A DNA stretch of 39,454 bases, from positions 1 through 39,454 of the forward strand of contig CAIOSP010000111.1 of NCBI GenBank assembly GCA_903861005.1. The letters run 5' to 3'. The stretch is from an uncultured Pseudomonadota bacterium. Its GTDB lineage: Bacteria; Myxococcota_A; UBA796; GCA-2862545. The position numbers and the translations under genes are program-made. The notes beneath the pieces were generated by a model. The model searched no databases and had not been told where the DNA came from. It worked only from the letters and a program-made list of their open reading frames with translations. Shown here one piece after another: positions 26,562 through 34,555 of the stretch. How positions within the stretch are numbered: the first letter of the stretch is position 1; every line of letters starts with the position of its first letter.

Positions 26562-26651
26562 TGGCGGAGTCAGAGGGATTCGAACCCTCGGTGGCTTTTA
26601 CACCACACACGATTAGCAATCGTGCACCTTCGACCACTCGGTCATGACTCC
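26562..26651 (-). tRNA. tRNA-Ser (anticodon GCT), CCA encoded
   Basis: 90 bases including an encoded CCA. Acceptor GGAGTCA pairs with TGACTCC; the anticodon loop TTGCTAA gives GCT, reading AGC/AGU. A long variable arm (GGTG/CACC stem) marks a class II serine tRNA. T-loop TTCGAAT. Confidence 0.95.
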
Positions 26652-26673
26652 ACGCTTGGAACTTGAAAAGATG

Positions 26674-26758
26674 CGGAGGCGGAGGGATTCGAACCCACGG
26701 AACCTTTCGGTTCGGCGGTTTTCAAAACCGCTGCCTTAAACCACTCGGCCACGCCTCC
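26674..26758 (-). tRNA. tRNA-Ser (anticodon TGA)
   Basis: 85 bases without CCA. Acceptor GGAGGCG pairs with CGCCTCC; the anticodon stem GCGGT/ACCGC encloses TTTGAAA, giving TGA, reading UCN codons. A long variable arm (CGAACC/GGTTCC region) is present. The next tRNA-Ser lies 22 bases downstream, so the two are probably cut from one precursor. Confidence 0.95.
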
Positions 26759-26815
26759 GGCGAGGCAGGCCCGCGTCTGCTATCCGGCACACACCCGCTG
26801 TCAAGCAACGGGCCC

Positions 26816-27683
26816 CTACAACGCAGTCCCACACGCGCTCAACTCGGCGTCGCACGTGCCGTCTCGCACGAACGGATCCAGGCACGACAGCAGGTCGAGC
26901 GCGTCGCCGCGGGCAGCTTGCGCGCCTCGCCGTCCGGCAGCCGCTCGGCGACGTAGCCGGGCGCCCAGGTGGAGAGGTTGTCGAAGGTCTCGGCGGTCAG
27001 GCCCTGGTCGGACTCGATCGGCCCGCCAAAGCACGGGTAGCCCATCGCGGGGTCGGCGTCGTCGAGGGTCTGTACCTCGGCCGCGCGCTCAGGGCGCACT
27101 AGGTAGACGATGACGTAGTGCACCACCGCGCCCTGGTCGGGGACGACGTGGATCGCCTTCACGTACAGGTCCTCGGAGAGCGCGGGCCCAAGCGGCAGGC
27201 AGCGGTAGTCGTCGGTGATGCGCGCGCTAGCCGTGTAGTCGGCGCCCGCGTCCAGGTGCAGGTCAGGCGTGCCCAGGTCCTCGGGCGTCTCGATCGTGGG
27301 GGCCACGTAGCCGGCCTCGTCCCCCTCTTCGTACCCGAAGTCCGCCCACGCCTGGAAGACCGCCACCTGCGCGTCGGTCAGCGCGCGGGAGCCGGCGATC
27401 GGGTGGCAGTCCGGGCTCGCGTGCCAGGGCGGCATCTTGCGTGACTGCACCACGCCCACCATCGACGCCGCCCACGACGGCGCGCCCGAGGCGAACGACA
27501 CGTCCGGCGCGTCGAAGGACAGCGGCCCGATGCCCCCTGACGTGTGGCAGGACACACAGGACGCCTCGACCACCGGGCGGACGTCCTAGTGCCAGGTCAC
27601 GACGTCCGCGCCGTCCGGGGGCTCGACCGAGGCCGCCACGTGCAGGCGCCGAGGAACAGAAGCCCGAACCCGATCGCGCGCAT
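26816..27683 (-). pseudogene. Disrupted lipoprotein cytochrome c / copper monooxygenase-like gene
   Basis: The intact middle frame holds a haem motif (EASCVSCH), SRKMPPWHA, and VVPDQGAVVHYVIVYLV followed by a STWAPGYVAERLPDG segment, the N-terminal and first copper-domain pattern of myxobacterial cytochrome/Cu type II ascorbate-dependent monooxygenase-like proteins. Three lesions are visible. A good start (ATG at 27683, GGGAG site, lipobox LFLGAC) is out of frame with the rest, needing a shift near 27640. An in-frame TAG at 27586-27588 interrupts TWH-DVRP, where relatives usually have Glu. Near 26905 the frame must shift again to reach the tail ALDLLSCLDPFVRDG, which stops at 26816. Most of the usual C-terminal copper domain is missing. 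Sequencing errors could explain single lesions, but three plus a deletion favour decay. Confidence 0.72.
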
Positions 27684-27733
27684 GGCCGCTCCCGACGGCG
27701 CGCGATCCAACGCGCGCGCCGCATGCGGGCATT

Positions 27734-29038
27734 CTAGCGGATCACGTCCACGCCCATGTAGGGGCGCAACACTTCGGGCACCACGATGCTGCCGTCCGCC
27801 TGCTGGTAGTTCTCCAGGATGGCGAGCAGCGTGCGGCCCACGGCCAGGCCGGAGCCATTGAGCGTGTGCGGGAAGCGGGTCTTGCCCTTGCCCGCCTCAG
27901 TCGGGCGGTAGCGGAGGTCCATCCGGCGCGCCTGGAAGTCGCCGTAGTTGGAGCAGGACGACACCTCACGGTAGCGCTCCTGGCTCGGCAGCCAGACCTC
28001 CAGGTCATGGCACTTGGTGGCGCCAAAGCCGATGTCCGCCGAGCACAGCAGCATACGGCGGTAGGGAAGGCCCAGCTTCTCCAGGCACTGCTCGGCGTGG
28101 CGCGTGAGCTGCTCGTGCGCGTCGGCCGACGCCTCGGGCGTGCTGAACCAGACCATCTCCACCTTGTGGAACTGGTGGACGCGCAGGATGCCGCGGGTGT
28201 CGCGACCGGCGCTGCCCGCCTCGGAGCGAAAGCAGGGCGAGAAGGCGGCGAAGCGCTTGGGCAGGTCCGATTCGTCCAGGATCTCCTCGCGGTACAGGTT
28301 GGTGACCGGGACCTCCGCGGTGGGGATCAGGTAGGCTTCCTGGCCGTTGAGCGGCTCAGCGAGCTTGAACATGTCAGCCGCGAACTTGGGGAGCTGGCCG
28401 GTGCCCTCGGCGACGGAGCCCCACACGATGTAGGGCGCGAGGATCTCGGTGTAGCCGTGCTCCTCGGTGTGCGTGTCGACAAAGAAGTTGATGAGCGCGC
28501 GCTCCAGGCGGGCGCCCTTGCCGATCAGCACGCTGAAGCGCGCGCCGGCGAGCTTGGCGGCGCGGCCCAGGTCCAGGATGCCGAGCGCCTCGCCCAGGTC
28601 CACGTGGCTCTTGGGCTTGAAGTCAAAGGTGGGCGCCGTGCCCCAGGTCTTCACGACGACGTTGTCGTCCTCACCGCCGCCGACGGGGACGGAGTCGTCG
28701 AGCAGGTTGGGCAAGCGCAGGCAAAGGTCGCGCAGCTCGGACTCGACGTCGCCCAGGGTGGTCTCGATCACCGCGATGCGGGCGTTGTTGGCGCCGACCT
28801 CGGCCTTCTTGGACTCCGCCTGATCGCGGTTGCCCTGCTTCATCAGCGCGCCGATCTCGGCGGAGATGGTGTTGCGGGCGCTGCGGCGGTCGTCGCGCTC
28901 TTGGACCAGCGCGTTGCGCTCCGCGGCCAACGCGACGATCCGATCGACCGACGCGATCGTGGCGTCGTCCGCGCGGCGCGCGACCAGGTTGGCGCGGATG
29001 CGATCGGGTTCGGACGCGACGAGGCGGGAGTCGAGCAC
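27734..29038 (-). CDS. serS: Seryl-tRNA synthetase
   Basis: 434 residues, standard length. It charges tRNA-Ser with serine. The N-terminal coiled-coil arm (about 25-110; RNTISAEIGALMKQG and neighbours) binds the long variable arm of tRNA-Ser. Class II motif 2 is CFRSEAGSAGRDTRGILRVH and motif 3 is LNGSGLAVGRTLLAILENYQ. The TAEVPVTNLYREEIL serine-binding segment is present. The frame is open to 29050; a GGAGG five bases before the GTG at 29038 decides the start (MLDSRLVASEPD). It lies 29 bases downstream of lipB, and two serine tRNA genes follow about 1 kb downstream on the same strand. Confidence 0.97.
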   Translation of the reverse strand: MLDSRLVASEPDRIRANLVARRADDATIASVDRIVALAAERNALVQERDDRRSARNTISAEIGALMKQGNRDQAESKKAEVGANNARIAVIETTLGDVESELRDLCLRLPNLLDDSVPVGGGEDDNVVVKTWGTAPTFDFKPKSHVDLGEALGILDLGRAAKLAGARFSVLIGKGARLERALINFFVDTHTEEHGYTEILAPYIVWGSVAEGTGQLPKFAADMFKLAEPLNGQEAYLIPTAEVPVTNLYREEILDESDLPKRFAAFSPCFRSEAGSAGRDTRGILRVHQFHKVEMVWFSTPEASADAHEQLTRHAEQCLEKLGLPYRRMLLCSADIGFGATKCHDLEVWLPSQERYREVSSCSNYGDFQARRMDLRYRPTEAGKGKTRFPHTLNGSGLAVGRTLLAILENYQQADGSIVVPEVLRPYMGVDVIR

Positions 29039-29067
29039 AGGGACCTCCAAGACACGGGGCCCGGCCT

Positions 29068-29778
29068 CTATCCAGCCGCGACCTCCCCGGAAAGCCGGGC
29101 GAGCAGCGCGTCGGCGCCTGCGTCGTCGCGCACGACCGCGTGAAGCAGAGGCCCCGACGGGTCCAGGTGCAGGTGGGTCGCGAGCTGCGCCACCAGACCC
29201 GGGATCAGCGCGTCGATCGACGGGCAGGGCCGAAGGTGGTCGGCCAAGCGGGTCATCACCTCAGCGTCGAACCCACAGGGCCGGATGCGCCCAAAGCCCG
29301 CCAGGTCGGCGTCCACGTTGAGCGCCAGGCCGTGCCAGGTCACCCACGACCGCACCGCGATGCCGATCGAGCAGACCTTGTGCCCGTCGATCCACACGCC
29401 GGTGTTTCGCGGGTCGCGCCCGGCGGACAGACCCAAGTCGCCGAGCAGGCCGATCACGGAGTCCTCGAGGGCGCGGAGCGCGGCGTGCAGGTCACGGCGG
29501 CCCTCGGGCAGCGCGACGATCGGGTAGACGACGAGCTGACCGGGCGCGTGCCAGGTGGCGTCCCCTCCCCGCTCCACGCGCACCACCGGCGCCCCGTCGG
29601 GCGCGATCACGGACTGCTCGGCGTCGCGCTTGCGACCCAGCGTGATGGTCGGCGCGTGCTCCAAGAACAGCACCACGTCGCCCAAGCTGCCGGCGGCGAC
29701 GCGCTCGACCAGCGCCTCTTGAAGCCGGTGCACCGCCGCGTACGGCGAGAGGCCGCCCAGGCGCACCCAGGTGGTCAT
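29068..29778 (-). CDS. lipB: Octanoyl-[acyl carrier protein]:protein N-octanoyltransferase
   Basis: 236 residues. LipB transfers octanoate from acyl carrier protein to the lipoyl lysine of E2 and H proteins, the first step of lipoate assembly. The signature RGGDATWHAPGQLVVYP fits the family pattern; HKVCSIGIAVRSWVTWHGL contains the conserved lysine, and RIRPCGF the conserved cysteine of the catalytic pair. LNVDADLAGF lies between. Its substrate in this window is AceF (K43). The ATG at 29778 overlaps the tmk stop by four bases, so translation is coupled. The C-terminal about 40 residues beyond the core are longer than in E. coli. Confidence 0.93.
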   Translation of the reverse strand: MTTWVRLGGLSPYAAVHRLQEALVERVAAGSLGDVVLFLEHAPTITLGRKRDAEQSVIAPDGAPVVRVERGGDATWHAPGQLVVYPIVALPEGRRDLHAALRALEDSVIGLLGDLGLSAGRDPRNTGVWIDGHKVCSIGIAVRSWVTWHGLALNVDADLAGFGRIRPCGFDAEVMTRLADHLRPCPSIDALIPGLVAQLATHLHLDPSGPLLHAVVRDDAGADALLARLSGEVAAG

Positions 29779-30380
29779 GCGCCCAGCGCGTCGACCGCCG
29801 CGCCGATCTGCGAGGCCACGTCGTCGATCGCCTGCGCGCCGTCGATGTGCACCACGCGCCAGCCGCGCGCGACGAGGGTGGGCATGACCTCGGCGTAGCG
29901 CGCGACGATCGCCGCCAGCGCGGCGCGCTCCTCGAACATCTCCCGCGCGGCGCCGCGCGCCGTGATGCGAGCGAGCGCGGTGTCCACGTCGATGTCGACC
30001 ATGATCAGCAGGTCGGGCGCACGGAAGGTGGCGTTGAGCGAGGCGATCTGCTCCAGCGGATGATCGAGCGACTGGTACGCGAGCGAGGACGGCAGGTAGC
30101 GGTCCGACACCACCCACGCGCCGCGCGCGACCGACGGCTCGACCAGGCGCGCCAGGTGGTCGGCGCGGTCCGCGGCGAAGAGCCACGGCAGCGAGGCCTG
30201 GGACGGCGCGTCAGGCTCGCCGCGCAGCACGGCGCGGATCATGCGGCCGATCGGACCGGTGGTCGGCTCGGCGGTGCGCGCCACCTCCACGCCCCGCGCG
30301 ACGAGCGCGGCGCACAGGCGCTCGGCCTGGGTGGTGGTGCCTGCCCCATCCAACCCTTCGATGACGATAAACCGACCCAC
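29775..30380 (-). CDS. tmk: dTMP kinase with atypical P-loop
   Basis: 201 residues, normal length. It phosphorylates dTMP to dTDP. The N-terminus reads FIVIEGLDGAGTTTQAERL: the P-loop lysine is replaced by threonine (T15). The DRYLPSSLAYQS segment (DRY/S motif), TAEPTTGPIGRMIR (nucleotide-site segment), and LIMVDIDVDTALARITARG are all family features, so the enzyme identity is safe. The frame continues upstream, but a GGAGGG before the GTG at 30380 and the family N-terminus fix the start. It is the first gene of tmk-lipB-serS and is divergent, 67 bases away, from the first sulfatase-like gene. Confidence 0.92.
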   Translation of the reverse strand: MGRFIVIEGLDGAGTTTQAERLCAALVARGVEVARTAEPTTGPIGRMIRAVLRGEPDAPSQASLPWLFAADRADHLARLVEPSVARGAWVVSDRYLPSSLAYQSLDHPLEQIASLNATFRAPDLLIMVDIDVDTALARITARGAAREMFEERAALAAIVARYAEVMPTLVARGWRVVHIDGAQAIDDVASQIGAAVDALGA

Positions 30381-30447
30381 ACACCCTCCGCGCGGCGACC
30401 GTCGCGATCCGGCCTGCGCCTGGATAGTGCGCCGGGAGCGGGTGATC

Positions 30448-32061
30448 ATGCAACGTCCTCTCCTGATCGGCGCCCTGGTCGCCATCGCGCTCACCGGGAT
30501 CGGCGGTGGGATTTGGCTTCTCACGCGTTCGCACGAACCGCAGGTTGAGCCCGCCCCGGCGGACGAAGCCGCGGCGCCACGTCACGGCCGCCGCGGGAGT
30601 CGCCACGGCGAGGCGTCGGACCCGATGCGCGACGTGAACGACGACTCGCCCGTCACGCCGCCCGACGCCCTGATCGCCATCATCCGGCCGCATGACCCCA
30701 AGCTGGCCAAGCCGGACGCCGCCCCGGTCCAGGCGCCCACCACGCTGCCCAACGTGGTGGTGATGTTGGGCTGCACCGTCCGCAAGGACCAGCTCTCGCC
30801 CTACGGCGCGGACTCGTTCATCACGCCACGCCTGTACGCGCTCGCCAAGAGCGGCACCCTGTTCGACGACGTCATCGCCGCCGCCCCCTGGACCCGCGCC
30901 GCGTCCACCGCCATCCTCACGGGGCAGCACGCGCTGAACATCGGCATGGTCGAGCCGTCGAGCGGCCGCGACGACAGCCGCATCCCGGACGGCACCAAGA
31001 CGCTCGCTGAATACATGCGCGCGCGGGGCTACCTGACGGTCGGCGCCACCTCCAACCCCAACCTGTCGGCCGTGTTCGGGTTTGATCGCGGGTTTGACGC
31101 CTACCAGCCCGGCCTGCCCGACAAGTGGGGCGCCAAGCTGTCGGGTCGCACGCTCGCCGACGCCGTGCTCACCGAGCTCAAGGCCAAGCGCGCCGCGGGC
31201 GACACGCGGCCCGTCTACCTGCGGACCATGATGCTCGACGCGCACGCGCCGCGCTCGGCGTCGGGCGACGCGCTGATGCCGTTTCGCGAAGAGGGCGTGC
31301 CGGAGCGGGTGGCGCAGTACCGCTACCACCTGCACAAGCTCGACGACGCCATCGGCTACACCATGGACCAGCTCGCCACGATCGGCATCGACCCGTCGAA
31401 CACCGTGTTCGTGTTCGTCGGCGACCACGGCGAGGGCATGAACTACCCTGGCCACCACGGGTTCGGGCACGGCCAGTACTTTGGGTCCAGCTCGGTCTAC
31501 GTGCCGTGGATCATGAGCGGCGTCGGCGTCGCGCGGAATCACCGCGTGCTCGGCCTCGCCAGCCAGGTGGACGTGCTGCCCACGCTGCTCGGCGTGATCG
31601 GCGCGCCGCTTTCGCCCACCGACCCGACGGACGGCCAGGACTGGAGCGCGCTGGTGCGCGGCAACCCAGGCGCCATCGACCGTGACCACGTGATCTCCGA
31701 CACCTGGTTCGCGGCGTCGTCGCGCGCGGCGATCTTCACGCCCTACCTGCAGTGTCAGCAGGACTTCGGCAGCTCCGCGCGCCAGCAGCGCAAGGGCAAG
31801 TTCGTGCCCGGCTGCTACGACCGCTACGAGGACGTGCTGTTCGCCCACCCGCTCCCCGACACCGACCCTCGGCACGCCGAGCTCGACGCATTGACGGCCA
31901 CCCTCGTAGGCTGGCGCAAGGCCGGTACGGACGCGCTCGGGACGCTGCAGCACCAGAACGCGCCGGTGAGCGAAGATCTGGCGCAGCAGCTCGGCGCGCT
32001 CGGCTACGTGGACGCAGAAGAGGCAGGCGGCGACAAGGCCGCCAAGAGGGCCAAGCCATGA
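30448..32061 (+). CDS. Sulfatase-superfamily protein 1, atypical metal site
   Basis: 537 residues with an N-terminal membrane anchor (about 5-24, LIGALVAIALTGIGGGIWLL), a linker to about residue 100, then a sulfatase fold: NVVVMLGCTVRKDQLSPYG, APWTRAASTAILTG, TVFVFVGDHGEGMNYPG and the terminal QLGALGYVD typical of sulfatases. In relatives the first strand ends in Asp, a metal ligand; here it is Cys109. The nucleophile position (usually Cys/Ser, Thr in the phosphatase-like branch) is T149. D326-H327 of the second metal pair are kept. The enzyme may have altered or no hydrolase activity. Start chosen at ATG 30448; a GTG six bases earlier is an alternative. Overlaps the next gene by four bases. 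Confidence 0.8.
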   Translation: MQRPLLIGALVAIALTGIGGGIWLLTRSHEPQVEPAPADEAAAPRHGRRGSRHGEASDPMRDVNDDSPVTPPDALIAIIRPHDPKLAKPDAAPVQAPTTLPNVVVMLGCTVRKDQLSPYGADSFITPRLYALAKSGTLFDDVIAAAPWTRAASTAILTGQHALNIGMVEPSSGRDDSRIPDGTKTLAEYMRARGYLTVGATSNPNLSAVFGFDRGFDAYQPGLPDKWGAKLSGRTLADAVLTELKAKRAAGDTRPVYLRTMMLDAHAPRSASGDALMPFREEGVPERVAQYRYHLHKLDDAIGYTMDQLATIGIDPSNTVFVFVGDHGEGMNYPGHHGFGHGQYFGSSSVYVPWIMSGVGVARNHRVLGLASQVDVLPTLLGVIGAPLSPTDPTDGQDWSALVRGNPGAIDRDHVISDTWFAASSRAAIFTPYLQCQQDFGSSARQQRKGKFVPGCYDRYEDVLFAHPLPDTDPRHAELDALTATLVGWRKAGTDALGTLQHQNAPVSEDLAQQLGALGYVDAEEAGGDKAAKRAKP

Positions 32062-33371
32062 CACGCGCGTTGCTATGGATGTCGCTCGTGCTGCTGGCCG
32101 CGTGCCCGGCCAAGTCCGACGAGAAGAAGAAGGATCCGCCGTCGCGCATGCGCACGGCGACGATGGGCGAGCTGGCCGACCCCGACGCCCCCACCCCCGA
32201 TCCGCTCGCCGCGCTCCCCGTGCCCGCCGCCGCGTCCGACGCCGCCCGCGACACGCTGGTCCTGGTGGTGCTGGGCAGCGCGCGCGCCGATCACGTCGCG
32301 TGGTGCGGCGGCCGGGCGCACACGCCGTTCCTCGCCACCCTGCGTGACGCGCATCAGGCCGTCACCACCTGCGACGCGATCGCCACCACGCCGTGGGACG
32401 CGCCGGCGATGATCGACCTGCTCACCGGCGTCGCGTCGAGCGCGTCGGACCCAGCCGTCGGGGCCGAGCCCCTGCCGGTCACGCTCAAGGCGCGCGGCTT
32501 CACGAGTGTGCTCGTCAACACACGACCGCAGGCGCCCACCGACGCGTGGACCCAGTCGTTCGACGCCACGCACACCGCGCCCAACGCGCGCGCCTGGCGC
32601 TACGGCGGCGTGGCGACGGCGATCGACGTGGCGCTCGCCAAGACCGACGCCAAGAAGCCGCTGCTGCTGGTGGTGGTGCTGTCCGACGCCGAGGACCCCT
32701 GGGCGCCGGTGCCGCGCCTGCGCTGGGGCCGCAACCAGGACTGGATGTCGCTCACGCGCGACGACGGCACGCGCGACCCGCGCGCGGTCGGCCTGCGCAA
32801 CGGCGAGCTGCCGCTCGACGTCGAGGACCGCTTCCGTATGCAGCTGGGCGCCGGCTACGACCACGGCGTGGAGCTCGCCGACGCGAACACGCGCGCGGTG
32901 CTCGCGTCGCTGCAGAAGTCGGGCCGGGATCTGTCGAAGATGCGGCTGGTGGTGGTGGGCGATCACGGCGCGGCGCTCGGCGAGCGCGGCCTGATCGGCG
33001 ACGCGCCCGTCACGTTCGAGTCGTCGGTGCGCGTGCCGCTCGTCGCGGTCGACACGGCCGCGCCCACCGCGCCGCTCCCGCCGCTGCTGTCCACGCTCGC
33101 CGTGCGCGGCTGGCTGCTCGACGGCGTGTGGTCCGCGGAAGTGCCGCCGGTCGCGCTGGCCCGCGCCAACTCGGACGGCTCCGGTCGCGTGACCATGGCG
33201 TCCACTTGGTCGTCCCCCACCGCCAAGCTCACGTGGCGCGAGGGCAAGTGGGAGTCGTTCGACCTGTCGACCGATCGTGACGAGGCTGACCCCATCGCGC
33301 CTGCCGAGGATGACCCTCGGATGTTGCGGCTCGCGCCTCGGGTGTCTGCATCGGGAGCAGCAAAGCCTTGA
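32058..33371 (+). CDS. Sulfatase-superfamily lipoprotein 2, probable pseudoenzyme
   Basis: 437 residues. A signal peptide with lipobox (LVLLAACP) is followed by a Lys/Pro-rich linker to about residue 60. The fold is still recognisable: LVLVVLGSARADHVAWCGG, TTPWDAPAMIDLLTG, LVVVGDHGAALGERGLIG and VRVPLVAVD. The metal Asp at the end of the first strand is Gly73 and the nucleophile position is Asp114; only D302-H303 remain of the core site. The carboxy end lacks the usual LxxLGYV tail. I infer loss of the ancestral chemistry, perhaps a binding or regulatory role. Its ATG overlaps the stop of paralogue 1. Confidence 0.75.
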   Translation: MTRALLWMSLVLLAACPAKSDEKKKDPPSRMRTATMGELADPDAPTPDPLAALPVPAAASDAARDTLVLVVLGSARADHVAWCGGRAHTPFLATLRDAHQAVTTCDAIATTPWDAPAMIDLLTGVASSASDPAVGAEPLPVTLKARGFTSVLVNTRPQAPTDAWTQSFDATHTAPNARAWRYGGVATAIDVALAKTDAKKPLLLVVVLSDAEDPWAPVPRLRWGRNQDWMSLTRDDGTRDPRAVGLRNGELPLDVEDRFRMQLGAGYDHGVELADANTRAVLASLQKSGRDLSKMRLVVVGDHGAALGERGLIGDAPVTFESSVRVPLVAVDTAAPTAPLPPLLSTLAVRGWLLDGVWSAEVPPVALARANSDGSGRVTMASTWSSPTAKLTWREGKWESFDLSTDRDEADPIAPAEDDPRMLRLAPRVSASGAAKP

Positions 33372-33404
33372 CGGGTGGTGCAGGCGTAAGACTTAGTAGG
33401 CGCC

Positions 33405-34379
33405 ATGCCTAAGCGTGAGCCCCCGATCCCCGAAGGCTGCGACGCCACGATCCGCACGGCGGTCTTGCAGCACTTGATGCACGTGCTCCGCGGCGACGCC
33501 GCGGCGTCCGCGCGTATGGTGATCGACTCGGGCCGTATGGTCGGCCTCGGATTGGTGGCGATTGGGCCCGACCGCTTCGTGCGGCCACGACAGCGCATGC
33601 AGGGCGTGCCGATCGAGGACTTCCACCTGGAGCTCGACGCGACGTGGTCCTTCGACCAGTTCAAGCCTGAGTCCGCGGACGCCGTGCCCGCCGAGGTCCG
33701 TGAGACCTTCTGGGTGCAGGCCGGCATGCGAGAGGCGCTCGGCATGTACCTGGGGATCGACGGCCGGTTCGTCGGCTACGTCAGCGTGTACCGCGCCACC
33801 ACATCGCCCCCGTTCAGCGACCACGACCGCGACATCGCCGACGCCCTCGCGCCGTGGGTGGTGAAGGCATTCCAAGCGGCGATCACGGTGGAGGACACGC
33901 GCGGCATGGCGGCGGGCCGCTACCTGTTCGAGCCGGGCGGCGCGCTTCGCTTCCAGTCCGGCGCCCTCGGCGACGTCGCCAAGGTGACGCTCGGGCGCTG
34001 CGCGGACGAGTTCCTGTCCGGTGCACGCCTGGCCGAGTCGATCCTCGGGGACTGGCGCCTGTCGATGTCGCGCCTCCTCGGCGCGGGCACGCATGCCGCC
34101 CTCGTCGAGGTGCGCCCGGTACACTCGGGGCTGGTGCCCGCCGTGATGACGCTGACCCCGATCAAGCGCCGCATCGCCGCCTGGGCCGCCCGCGGCGACA
34201 CCGCCGGCGAGATCGCCAAGCGCATCGGGCGTCACCCGGAGACCGTGCGCGCGCACCTCAAGGAGATCTACGACCTCCTCAAGATCGGCAGCCGCGTGGA
34301 GCTTGCAGACCTGTGTCGCGGCCTGTGGACCGCAGACGCGGAAGACCCCGAGCCCGGCCAGCAACCAAAGGACGCCTGA
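33405..34379 (+). CDS. LuxR-type transcriptional regulator with GAF-like N-terminus
   Basis: 324 residues. The C-terminal about 65 residues form a LuxR/FixJ helix-turn-helix: LTPIKRRIAAWAARGDTAGE, then IAKRIGRHPETVRAHLKEIY and LLKIGSRVELADL. The N-terminal about 180 residues look like a GAF/PAS-like sensor (GMYLGIDGRFVGYVSVYRA, FSDHDRDIADALAPWVVKAF) with no recognisable phosphoacceptor Asp, so activation is probably by ligand. It lies 33 bases after sulfatase paralogue 2 and 176 bases before paralogue 3, in the same direction, and may regulate this cluster. That link is inference from position only. Confidence 0.85.
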   Translation: MPKREPPIPEGCDATIRTAVLQHLMHVLRGDAAASARMVIDSGRMVGLGLVAIGPDRFVRPRQRMQGVPIEDFHLELDATWSFDQFKPESADAVPAEVRETFWVQAGMREALGMYLGIDGRFVGYVSVYRATTSPPFSDHDRDIADALAPWVVKAFQAAITVEDTRGMAAGRYLFEPGGALRFQSGALGDVAKVTLGRCADEFLSGARLAESILGDWRLSMSRLLGAGTHAALVEVRPVHSGLVPAVMTLTPIKRRIAAWAARGDTAGEIAKRIGRHPETVRAHLKEIYDLLKIGSRVELADLCRGLWTADAEDPEPGQQPKDA

Positions 34380-34397
34380 GGGCGCCGGCCGGGCTCG
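34349..34397 (+). repeat. Inverted repeat spanning the regulator stop
   Basis: CGAGCCCGGCC (34349-34359, inside the last codons) pairs perfectly with GGCCGGGCTCG (34387-34397) across 27 bases. No T-run follows. It may be a weak terminator or mRNA structure between the regulator and the third sulfatase-like gene. Confidence 0.5.
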
Positions 34398-34555
34398 TTG
34401 TCAGCAACGAAAGACGCGCGAACGCGTCATTCCGCATGCACAAGGTCATCCCCCCCCTTGCCCGCGTCCCCATAGAGTAGACCGCGCCCGTGACACCCAC
34501 AAGTACCCGATCAGGGGAGGCTTCTCGGCGCCGAGCGCGCGCGCTATGCGGCGGC

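Noticed and set aside
26427-26758. Regular hairpins suggesting a CRISPR-like array
   Set aside because: They are three tRNA genes; no direct repeats with equal spacers occur anywhere in the window.
26657-26956. Plus-strand frame over tRNA-Ser(TGA)
   Set aside because: It is antisense to the tRNA and to the end of the pseudogene, with no family features; a common spurious call over tRNA genes.
29068-29778. LipB motif with HAPGQ instead of HGPGQ as an anomaly
   Set aside because: The family pattern tolerates variation there, and the conserved Lys and Cys are present.
30395-30405. GCGAC-C-GTCGC palindrome between tmk and sulfatase 1 as an operator
   Set aside because: Only five-base arms in very GC-rich DNA; too likely by chance to list as a site.
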